5,084 bases of DNA. Origin: Paracoccaceae bacterium (GTDB lineage Bacteria > Pseudomonadota > Alphaproteobacteria > Rhodobacterales > Rhodobacteraceae). The stretch covers positions 1 through 5,084 of the forward strand of contig WFUK01000073.1 of assembly GCA_015485015.1 (NCBI GenBank), written 5' to 3'. Below the pieces are notes generated by a model. It was not told the DNA's origin, made no database searches, and was given only the letters and a program-made list of their open reading frames with translations. This document shows, piece after piece, positions 1 to 5,084 of the stretch; positions within the stretch are counted from its first letter, which is position 1; the number at the start of each line of letters is the position of its first letter. The position numbers and the translations under genes are program-made.

Positions 1-212
1 GGGTCTCGGGTGCGCAGGCCGGCACCGAAGCGCAGCGCTTGACCGATAAGCTCTGGGAGCAGCTCTCGGCGCATGTTTATGTGTTTCTGCACCAAACGCG
101 GCTTTGTGATATCGCCGCAGATTCAATGGCCCCCTGCGCCGCCGTGCCGAGCTTTATTGATGTGGTCGATGAAGATTGCGGGCCGGATACCTGTGGTTGC
201 GAGGATAAATGA
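1..212 (+). CDS. iscR: IscR-like Rrf2-family transcriptional regulator, 3' end (partial)
   Basis: This is the last 69 codons of a regulator whose N-terminal winged-helix DNA-binding domain lies upstream of the window; the frame is read from base 3 to the TGA at 210-212. The fragment has the IscR-type dimerisation helix (RLTDKLWEQLSAHVYVFL), which aligns with the E. coli stretch starting at Cys104 (CLTHALW). It continues into an Rrf2-like tail containing 'VPSFIDVVDED'. In that alignment the positions of E. coli Cys98, Cys104 and His107 are Ala, Arg and Asp, so the canonical [2Fe-2S] ligands are missing. Five other cysteines are present (fragment residues 35, 45, 59, 64, 66), the last three forming C-x4-C-x-C at the extreme C-terminus. 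IscR proteins normally control Fe-S assembly genes, and its place at the head of this operon, overlapping the desulfurase by 4 nt, fits autoregulation. The family call is firm; the sensing mode is inferred. A generic Rrf2 regulator is the alternative. Confidence 0.85.
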   Translation, partial: VSGAQAGTEAQRLTDKLWEQLSAHVYVFLHQTRLCDIAADSMAPCAAVPSFIDVVDEDCGPDTCGCEDK

Positions 213-1231
213 AACGCAGCTACCTAGATTGGAACGCGACTGCGCCGCTGAGGCCGGAAGCGCGCGCGGCAATGCTGGCGGCGATGGATTGCCTTGGTAA
301 TCCAAGCAGCGTGCATGGTGAAGGGCGGGCGGCCAAGGCCATTATCGAGCGCGCCCGCGAACAGATTTCGGAAGCCATCGGCGCAAGCGGCGCGGATATT
401 GTCTTTACCAGTTCGGCCACCGAGGCCGCGGCTTTGGTGCTGGACAGGCAGGGATATTGCAGCCCCGCCACCGAGCATAATTGCATTTTGGCATGGACGG
501 ATTTTGAAAATACCACCGAGCCAGCCAAAACCGCTTGCGGGCTGGCGAATGGGGAAACCGGTGTGATTAATGAGCTGCCGGACGGGGTCGGGCTGTCTGA
601 CGCGGTGCAGGCTATTGGCAAAATGCCTTATAGTTTTTCCTGGAGCGGGGCTTCGCGGGCGCTGATTTCAGGCCATAAATTTGGTGGGCCAAAGGGCGCG
701 GGCGCGCTGGTTGTTAAAAAGGGCGTCGAGGTTTTGGCGGCGCTCAAAGGTGGCGGGCAGGAAATGGGCCGTCGCTCTGGCACCGAAAATGTGATCGGCA
801 TTGCGGGCATGGGCGCGGCGGCCGAGGCTGCGGCGAAAGACCTCGCAGAAGGCCTCTGGCAAATAGTTGAGCAAAACCGTAATGTATTAGAAGAGCGGCT
901 CTTGAACGAGGTGCCGGAGCTGATCATATTTGGTAAGGATGTGGAGCGCCTACCCAATACGAGCTATTTCGCGGTGCCGGGCTGGAAGGCCGAAACGCAG
1001 GTGATGCAGATGGATTTGGCTGGGTTTGGGGTGTCGGCTGGCTCGGCTTGCTCTAGTGGCAAGGTCAAGGCCTCTAGGGTGCTGAAGGCCATGGGGTATG
1101 ATGAGATAACCGCCGGAAGTGCGATACGGGTTTCGATAGGCCCAAGCACCACGGCGCAGGAATTAGAGAGCTTCGCTGCGGCGTGGCTCAAGGAATATAA
1201 GCGCTTTAAGGCGCGGCAAGAGGGGAATTAA
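209..1231 (+). CDS. Cysteine desulfurase, class I (NifS/IscS-like), compact form
   Basis: This is a cytosolic PLP enzyme of aminotransferase fold type V that converts L-cysteine to L-alanine and leaves a persulfide on its active-site Cys. Visible landmarks are the substrate-end '[10 protein letters not shown]' near residue 5, the phosphate-binding T67-S-S-A-T-E72, His90 (PLP-stacking), Asp131 and Gln134 (PLP ring contacts), and S154-G-H-K157 with the Schiff-base Lys157 followed by GPKG. The catalytic Cys281 lies in '[17 protein letters not shown]', a class I loop rather than the SufS type, and Arg307 in 'AIRVSIG' should bind the substrate carboxylate. At 340 aa it is about 60 residues shorter than E. 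coli IscS, mostly between His90 and Asp131. The usual 'NNE' reads N114-G-E116, so the PLP-contact Asn appears to be Gly. The ATG at 209 overlaps the regulator stop (ATGA), suggesting coupled translation. The enzyme probably supplies sulfur to SufBCD. I leave the symbol blank because iscS-like, nifS and sufS names are used inconsistently for this type. Confidence 0.93.
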   Translation: MKRSYLDWNATAPLRPEARAAMLAAMDCLGNPSSVHGEGRAAKAIIERAREQISEAIGASGADIVFTSSATEAAALVLDRQGYCSPATEHNCILAWTDFENTTEPAKTACGLANGETGVINELPDGVGLSDAVQAIGKMPYSFSWSGASRALISGHKFGGPKGAGALVVKKGVEVLAALKGGGQEMGRRSGTENVIGIAGMGAAAEAAAKDLAEGLWQIVEQNRNVLEERLLNEVPELIIFGKDVERLPNTSYFAVPGWKAETQVMQMDLAGFGVSAGSACSSGKVKASRVLKAMGYDEITAGSAIRVSIGPSTTAQELESFAAAWLKEYKRFKARQEGN

Positions 1232-1232
1232 T

Positions 1233-2741
1233 ATGTCTACGCAAGAAAGCATTGCCAAGGACGGGGTCGACGCCGAAACCGTTGATGCGGTCAAAACCGT
1301 TGGCGACAAGTATAAATATGGTTTCGAGACCGATATCGAGATGGAATACGCGCCTAAAGGCGTGAACGAGGATATCGTGCGGCTGATTTCTAGCAAGAAT
1401 GACGAGCCGGAATGGATGCTGGAATGGCGGCTGGATGCCTTTCGTCGCTGGGAAAAAATGACCGAGCCGGATTGGGCGATGGTGCATTATCCCGAGATCG
1501 ATTTTCAGGACATTTATTATTATGCCCGCCCGAAAAGCATGGTGGAAAAGCCGAAATCTTTGGATGATGTAGACCCGAAATTGCTGGAAACCTACAAGAA
1601 GCTCGGGATTCCTTTGGCGGAGCAAGCCTTGCTGGCGGGCGTTGAAGGGGCCGAGGAGGGCCGCAAGGTGGCGGTCGATGCGGTGTTTGACTCTGTATCC
1701 GTGGGCACGACCTTTAAGGAAGAGCTTTCCAAGGCGGGCGTGATTTTTTGCTCGATTTCCGAGGCAATCAAGGACTATCCCGAGTTGGTGAAAAAATACC
1801 TTGGCACCGTGGTGCCGCCAACCGACAATTATTACGCCACGCTGAATAGCGCGGTTTTTTCCGACGGGTCGTTTGTTTATATCCCCGAAGGCGTAAAATG
1901 CCCGATGGAGCTTTCCACCTATTTCCGGATCAATGCCGAAAATACGGGGCAATTCGAGCGCACGCTGATTATCGCCGAAAAAGGCGCGCAGGTGAGCTAT
2001 CTGGAGGGCTGCACCGCGCCGATGCGGGATGAAAACCAGCTACACGCGGCGGTGGTGGAGCTGATTATTCAGGAAGACGCGGATATCAAATATTCCACCG
2101 TGCAAAACTGGTATCCGGGCGATGAAAACGGCGTCGGCGGGATTTATAATTTTGTGACCAAGCGCGCTGATTGTCGGGGTGATCGTGCCAAGGTGATGTG
2201 GACGCAGGTGGAGACCGGCAGCGCCGTTACGTGGAAATATCCGAGCTGTATTTTGCGCGGGGACGACTCGCAGGGCGAATTCTATTCGATCGCGATTGCC
2301 AATAATATGCAGCAGGCCGATACCGGCACCAAGATGATCCATCTGGGCAAGCGCACCAAGTCGCGGATTGTCTCGAAAGGCATCTCGGCGGGCAAGGCGC
2401 AAAACACCTATCGCGGGCTGGTTTCGATGCATCCCAAAGCCAAGGATAGCCGGAATTACACCCAGTGCGACAGCCTTCTTATTGGCGATAAATGCGGGGC
2501 GCATACCGTGCCTTATATGGAATGTCGCAATAATTCCAGCCGGATAGAGCATGAAGCGACCACAAGTAAGGTCGATGACGAGCAGCTGTTTTATTGTCGT
2601 CAGCGCGGCATGGGCGAGGAAGAGGCCGTGGCGCTGATCGTCAATGGTTTTGCCAAGGAAGTGCTGCAATCCCTGCCGATGGAATTTGCCATGGAAGCGC
2701 AAAAGCTGGTGGCGATTTCGCTTGAGGGGAGTGTGGGCTAA
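1233..2741 (+). CDS. sufB: Fe-S cluster assembly scaffold protein SufB
   Basis: SufB is the core subunit of the SufBC2D complex in the cytosol, where sulfide and iron are joined into nascent clusters. The 502-aa length matches full-length SufB (495 aa in E. coli), and the protein is collinear with it throughout. The C-terminal signature is intact: Cys412 in 'NYTQCDS' (E. coli Cys405), Cys421, Cys431, and His440-Glu441 in 'IEHEATTS' (E. coli His433/Glu434), all proposed cluster or SufD-interface residues, ending in '[14 protein letters not shown]'. Cys260 in 'LEGCTAP' matches E. coli Cys254, the proposed entry point for sulfur. The beta-helix core includes '[19 protein letters not shown]'. The start at ATG 1233 has a good ribosome site (AAGAGGGG, 1218-1225, 7 nt spacing) and lies 1 nt after the desulfurase stop. 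The stop overlaps the next gene as TAATG. I see no truncation or missing key residue. Confidence 0.98.
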   Translation: MSTQESIAKDGVDAETVDAVKTVGDKYKYGFETDIEMEYAPKGVNEDIVRLISSKNDEPEWMLEWRLDAFRRWEKMTEPDWAMVHYPEIDFQDIYYYARPKSMVEKPKSLDDVDPKLLETYKKLGIPLAEQALLAGVEGAEEGRKVAVDAVFDSVSVGTTFKEELSKAGVIFCSISEAIKDYPELVKKYLGTVVPPTDNYYATLNSAVFSDGSFVYIPEGVKCPMELSTYFRINAENTGQFERTLIIAEKGAQVSYLEGCTAPMRDENQLHAAVVELIIQEDADIKYSTVQNWYPGDENGVGGIYNFVTKRADCRGDRAKVMWTQVETGSAVTWKYPSCILRGDDSQGEFYSIAIANNMQQADTGTKMIHLGKRTKSRIVSKGISAGKAQNTYRGLVSMHPKAKDSRNYTQCDSLLIGDKCGAHTVPYMECRNNSSRIEHEATTSKVDDEQLFYCRQRGMGEEEAVALIVNGFAKEVLQSLPMEFAMEAQKLVAISLEGSVG

Positions 2742-3154
2742 TGCCACGGTTTCCGGAAAAATTCAGCGACTGGCGCTCCAATATCGCAGCCTATCTCGCG
2801 GCGCGTATGCAGCGCCATGAATTCGGTTTTACCGCCGATATGGATAACACCGGATTTCCGGCCTCCAGCCTGGAGCATTTTCGCCGTATCTGGCGCGAAA
2901 CGCTGGTGTGGCTACCACCGACAGAGGCGCAAAAACAACGCTTCAGATCCCATCCGCTTGTGTCAAAATCAGCCGATGCTTTAACCGCCGTGAGCGGGGC
3001 AAAGCGGCGCGAATACTGGGTGTTGGAGAATTTCACCTCCGGATTTCCCGACCCTGCCGAATTTTTGTTTGTCGGGTTTGAGCCGCGCCACAAAATTTTT
3101 GCTGCCGGCCGATTTGAAGAATGGCCAGAGAATTGGCAGCGTATAACCGGCTGA
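2741..3154 (+). CDS. Uncharacterised 137-aa protein encoded between sufB and sufC
   Basis: I do not recognise this protein. It is a probable soluble protein of 137 residues with no signal peptide, no membrane segment and no cysteine, so it is unlikely to bind a cluster or carry sulfur itself. It is rich in aromatics: six Trp (11, 51, 57, 93, 128, 132) and about fourteen Phe. The N-terminal half looks helical and basic ('HFRRIWRETLVWLPPTEAQ', residues 46-64). The C-terminal half (from about residue 90, 'REYWVLENF', to 'EFLFVGFEPRHKIFAAGRF') looks like beta strands of a small domain. It is a real gene by its operon position: its ATG shares one base with the sufB stop, GAGGGGAG (2724-2731) supplies a ribosome site, and its codon use resembles its neighbours. 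It ends with two in-frame stops, TGA TAA (3152-3157). Tight coupling to sufB suggests a link to Fe-S assembly, but that is inference from position only. Confidence 0.8.
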   Translation: MPRFPEKFSDWRSNIAAYLAARMQRHEFGFTADMDNTGFPASSLEHFRRIWRETLVWLPPTEAQKQRFRSHPLVSKSADALTAVSGAKRREYWVLENFTSGFPDPAEFLFVGFEPRHKIFAAGRFEEWPENWQRITG

Positions 3155-3202
3155 TAAGACACAATTAAATAAATACTCCACCATCTTAGAAAGGGGGCTA
3201 AA
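3155..3202. other. AT-rich 48-nt intergenic gap, the only break between genes; possible internal promoter
   Basis: These 48 bases separate the 137-aa gene from the methyltransferase and are the longest non-coding stretch here. I count 16 G/C of 48 (33%), and only 3 of the first 20, well below the surrounding genes. The stretch contains TTAAAT/TAAATA (3165-3175), which could serve as a -10 element, but I see no good -35 at the right spacing, so a promoter is only possible. The 3' end carries the methyltransferase ribosome site (AAGGGGG, 3191-3197, 5 nt before the ATG). No hairpin resembling a terminator is visible, so read-through from the upstream genes is expected. Confidence 0.35.
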
Positions 3203-4009
3203 ATGATTGAACATAATGCAAATACCCCCGAACGGGTGGCGCAGATCGATATTGCGGCGCTGACAGCACAGTTGCAAAACCACAGCACGGCGGCGGTGGA
3301 TCATCTGGAAATTGCGCATGGTATTGACGGGTTGGTTTTCTATCTCAATATGGAAAATGACCCGGTGCAAAACAGCCTGCGGCGCGGTGAATTTTATGAG
3401 CTGATCGAGCTGGAGCGACTGAAAGCCGTTACGGTGGCGCGACCGTCGGTGCTGGATATAGGCGCGAATATCGGCAATCACGCGCTATATTTTGCCACGC
3501 GGATGCAGGCCAAAAAGGTGGTGGTGATCGAGCCTAATCCACTGGCTTTGCCGCCGCTTTTGGCCAATATCATTCTGAATAACCTTGAAGATCAAATAGA
3601 TATCCGGCATCTCGGCTTTGGCCTTTCGGATGTGGCCGAGGGTGGCTACTGGATGAAAAAGCACGCGAAAAATCTGGGCGCGACCAAAATGCAAGCCGGT
3701 GGTGGTGATATTCCGGTCAAGCGCGGCGACGAGGTATTTGCCGACCACGCCTTTGACCTGATCAAAATCGACGTCGAGGGCATGGAGATATCTGTGCTGC
3801 ACGGGCTGCAGGAAACCATCGAAAAATCCCGCCCGATTATGCTGATCGAGGTGGATCAAAAGAACGAAGCGATATTTGAACTCTGGATGGATATAAATGG
3901 ATACCAAGAGGTATTCACCCATAGCCATAGCGCAAAAAACCGAAACATTCTTGCCCTTCCCAAAGAGGCAGGAAATCATAACACGGCCACAGGGCCAAAG
4001 AAACATTAG
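3203..4009 (+). CDS. FkbM-family SAM-dependent methyltransferase inside the suf operon
   Basis: This is a 268-aa class I (Rossmann-fold) methyltransferase that should transfer a methyl group from S-adenosylmethionine, probably to an oxygen of a small molecule or glycan; the substrate cannot be told from sequence. Motif I is V83-LDIGANIGNHALYFA (residues 83-98, the SAM-binding glycine loop). The post-I acidic residue is Glu110 in 'VVVIEPNP'. The FkbM hallmark is 'FDLIKIDVEGMEISVLHGL' (residues 184-202), followed by 'RPIMLIEV' (210-217). The first 75 or so residues form an N-terminal extension before the Rossmann core. The last 15 residues are polar and probably disordered. There is no signal peptide or membrane segment. 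It has its own strong ribosome site after an AT-rich gap and ends 9 nt before sufC. FkbM enzymes are usually found in polysaccharide or antibiotic loci, so a place between sufB and sufC is unusual. Whether it acts in Fe-S biogenesis or is a passenger is unknown. Confidence 0.9.
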   Translation: MIEHNANTPERVAQIDIAALTAQLQNHSTAAVDHLEIAHGIDGLVFYLNMENDPVQNSLRRGEFYELIELERLKAVTVARPSVLDIGANIGNHALYFATRMQAKKVVVIEPNPLALPPLLANIILNNLEDQIDIRHLGFGLSDVAEGGYWMKKHAKNLGATKMQAGGGDIPVKRGDEVFADHAFDLIKIDVEGMEISVLHGLQETIEKSRPIMLIEVDQKNEAIFELWMDINGYQEVFTHSHSAKNRNILALPKEAGNHNTATGPKKH

Positions 4010-4013
4010 GGGA
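4008..4013 (+). promoter_or_regulatory. Ribosome binding site of sufC, overlapping the upstream stop codon
   Basis: AGGGGA begins inside the TAG stop (4007-4009) of the methyltransferase and ends 5 nt before the sufC ATG at 4019. Ribosomes ending the methyltransferase would sit on this site, so sufC translation may be partly coupled to it. The site supports 4019 as the sufC start. Confidence 0.6.
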
Positions 4014-4018
4014 AAACA

Positions 4019-4774
4019 ATGTTCGAAATCAAAAACCTGAAAGCCTCATTGGCGGATGAAGACAAGCAAATCCTGAAGGGGATGAACCTGAAGATTGGCG
4101 AGGGCGAAGTTCATGCGATTATGGGGCCGAACGGCTCTGGTAAATCGACCATGTCTTATGTGGCGTCAGGGAAAAATGGCTATGTGGTCGATGCGGGCGA
4201 GGTGCTGCTGGATGGTGAAAACCTGCTGGATATGGAGCCGGATGAGCGCGCGGCGGCGGGGCTGTTTTTGGCGTTTCAATATCCGGTGGAAATTCCGGGG
4301 GTGGGGAATATGACCTTCCTGCGCACGGCGGTGAATAGCCAGCGCAAAATGCGGGGCGAGGAAGAGCTGAATGCGGCGCAATTTTTGAAGATCGTGCGGG
4401 AAAAGGCCAAGAGCCTGAAGATCGATGCGGATATGCTGAAGCGGCCGGTTAATGTCGGCTTTTCAGGTGGTGAGAAAAAGCGCAATGAAATTCTGCAAAT
4501 GGCGATGCTGGAGCCGAAGATGTGCATTCTGGACGAGACCGATTCCGGCCTTGACGTGGATGCGATGAAGCTGGTTTCCGAAGGGGTGAATGCGCTGCGG
4601 GACGGCAAGCGGTCTTTCCTTGTGATCACCCACTATCAGCGGCTGCTGGATCATATCAAGCCGGATGTGGTGCATATTATGGCGGATGGCAGGATCATCA
4701 AATCCGGCGGGCCGGAGCTGGCGCTGGAAGTGGAAAATAACGGCTATGCAGACATCCTGAACGAGGTGGCATGA
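4019..4774 (+). CDS. sufC: Fe-S cluster assembly ATPase SufC
   Basis: SufC is the cytosolic, non-transporting ABC-type ATPase that binds SufB and SufD and drives the conformational change needed for cluster assembly. All ABC motifs are present in order: Walker A G36-PNGSGKST (36-44), Q-loop Gln87 in 'LAFQYPVEIPGV', the SufC-type signature F148-SGGEKKRNE (148-157), Walker B 'MCILDETDSGLDVDAM' with Asp172 and catalytic Glu173, and H-loop His205 in 'VITHYQRLL'. 'FSGGEKKRNEI' and 'DETDSGLDVDA' are diagnostic of SufC rather than of transporter ATPases. The length, 251 aa, is typical (248 in E. coli). The start at ATG 4019 follows a good ribosome site. The stop TGA overlaps the sufD start region (ATGATG), in keeping with tight co-expression of SufC and SufD. 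No key residue is missing. Confidence 0.98.
   Translation: MFEIKNLKASLADEDKQILKGMNLKIGEGEVHAIMGPNGSGKSTMSYVASGKNGYVVDAGEVLLDGENLLDMEPDERAAAGLFLAFQYPVEIPGVGNMTFLRTAVNSQRKMRGEEELNAAQFLKIVREKAKSLKIDADMLKRPVNVGFSGGEKKRNEILQMAMLEPKMCILDETDSGLDVDAMKLVSEGVNALRDGKRSFLVITHYQRLLDHIKPDVVHIMADGRIIKSGGPELALEVENNGYADILNEVA
4763..4769 (+). promoter_or_regulatory. Ribosome binding site of sufD; bears on the choice between two adjacent ATGs
   Basis: GAGGTGG lies within the last codons of sufC. Measured from its GAGG core (4763-4766), the spacing is 4 nt to the ATG at 4771 and 7 nt to the ATG at 4774. The second spacing is closer to the usual optimum, so 4774 is preferred. The choice alters the protein by one methionine only. 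Confidence 0.5.
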
Positions 4775-5084
4775 TGGGCGAAATCAAGAAAAACAACCCC
4801 ACCGAGGCCCTGCTGGCGCAGCATAGCGCGCCGCGTAAAGGGGCTGATTGGGCTGAAACCTTGCGCCGCGCGGCGCGAGAGCGGGTCTTGGGCATGGGCG
4901 CGGCCACACGGCGCGACGAATATTGGCGCTATACCAATCCTGCCGCGCTGAATGCAACGGGCGCGCCCGATGTGGAGATTTTGCAGCTGGATGAAACGCC
5001 GGTTTTTGACGGGGTGGAAAAGCTGTTGATTACCTTTGTGGATGGTGTTTACCGCCCCGACCGATCAGATGATCTTCGCGGTGA
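4774..5084 (+). CDS. sufD: Fe-S cluster assembly protein SufD, 5' part (runs off the window)
   Basis: SufD is the SufB paralogue that completes the SufBC2D scaffold complex and helps acquire iron. An open frame runs from the ATG pair at 4771/4774 to the window end without a stop, giving about 103 residues out of roughly 420 expected. The N-terminal helical region leads into 'AATRRDEYWRYTNPAAL' (about residues 43-59), the conserved SufD N-terminal motif (RRxExW+YT) seen in SufD proteins. It then reaches the first strands of the beta-helix domain ('KLLITFVDGVYRPD'). The C-terminal part that contacts SufB and SufC lies beyond the window. The gene overlaps the sufC stop by one base (TGATG), or by four if 4771 is used. 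Position directly after sufC supports the call. The start is uncertain by one codon. Confidence 0.9.
   Translation, partial: MGEIKKNNPTEALLAQHSAPRKGADWAETLRRAARERVLGMGAATRRDEYWRYTNPAALNATGAPDVEILQLDETPVFDGVEKLLITFVDGVYRPDRSDDLRG

Noticed and set aside
73..300. 75-codon plus-strand frame crossing the regulator/desulfurase junction
   Set aside because: It overlaps two recognised genes in another frame and has no family resemblance.
1206..1952. 248-codon open frame on the minus strand opposite the 5' half of sufB
   Set aside because: It lies antisense to a certain gene, matches no family I recognise, and is explained by the codon bias of sufB leaving few stops in the opposite frame.
2040..2747. 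235-codon open frame on the minus strand opposite the 3' half of sufB
   Set aside because: Same reasoning: a shadow of conserved sufB coding sequence with no recognisable motif.
2999..3022. 'KRREYW' in the unknown protein resembles 'RRDEYW' in the SufD N-terminus, hinting at a SufD-like fragment
   Set aside because: The similarity covers only about six residues, and the flanking sequence and lengths do not align, so chance is the simpler explanation.
3140..3202. Possible terminator or iron-responsive (Irr/RirA-type) box in the intergenic gap
   Set aside because: No stem-loop with a T-run is visible and no palindromic box was found; 'TTAGAA' occurs as a single half-site only.
2981..4006. Minus-strand open frames (2981-3481 and 3485-4006) opposite the 137-aa gene and the methyltransferase
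   Set aside because: Low-complexity translations with no motif, antisense to supported genes that have good ribosome sites.
1..5084. Mobile elements, CRISPR arrays, tRNA/rRNA genes, long direct or inverted repeats
   Set aside because: None seen on reading through; nearly every base is accounted for by the listed genes.

Overview
The window is almost entirely coding on the + strand. It holds the middle of an iron-sulfur cluster assembly (suf) operon of alphaproteobacterial, most likely Rhodobacterales, type. The assignment rests on three things: the gene order Rrf2/IscR regulator, class I cysteine desulfurase, sufB, two accessory genes, sufC, sufD; the moderately GC-rich codon use; and an IscR C-terminus that lacks the usual cluster ligands, as reported for Rhodobacter. 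It was read from the sequence alone, so the genus cannot be named.

Layout: 1-212 is the 3' end of an IscR-like regulator. 209-1231 is a compact cysteine desulfurase (340 aa) that overlaps the regulator through ATGA. 1233-2741 is a complete SufB. 2741-3154 is a 137-aa cysteine-free protein I do not recognise, overlapping sufB by one base (TAATG). 3155-3202 is the only real intergenic gap, 48 nt and AT-rich. 3203-4009 is an FkbM-family SAM-dependent methyltransferase. 4019-4774 is SufC, the ABC ATPase. About 4774-5084 is the 5' third or so of sufD, cut by the window end. No RNA gene, mobile element, CRISPR array, long repeat or convincing terminator was found. No non-coding stretch exceeds 48 nt.

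How the genes work together: the desulfurase takes sulfur from cysteine as an enzyme persulfide. SufB, SufC and SufD form the scaffold/ATPase complex on which clusters are assembled. The IscR-like protein probably senses Fe-S or iron status and controls the operon, but its promoter lies upstream of the window. No SufE, SufU or IscU sulfur acceptor is visible here, so sulfur transfer must involve something outside the window or go directly to SufB.

The least ordinary parts are the two genes between sufB and sufC (an uncharacterised aromatic-rich protein and an FkbM methyltransferase), the non-canonical IscR C-terminus with a cysteine-rich tail, and the shortened desulfurase with a probable Asn-to-Gly change at a PLP-contact position. 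I see no clearly new multi-gene system. The accessory pair inside the suf operon is the best candidate for undescribed biology.
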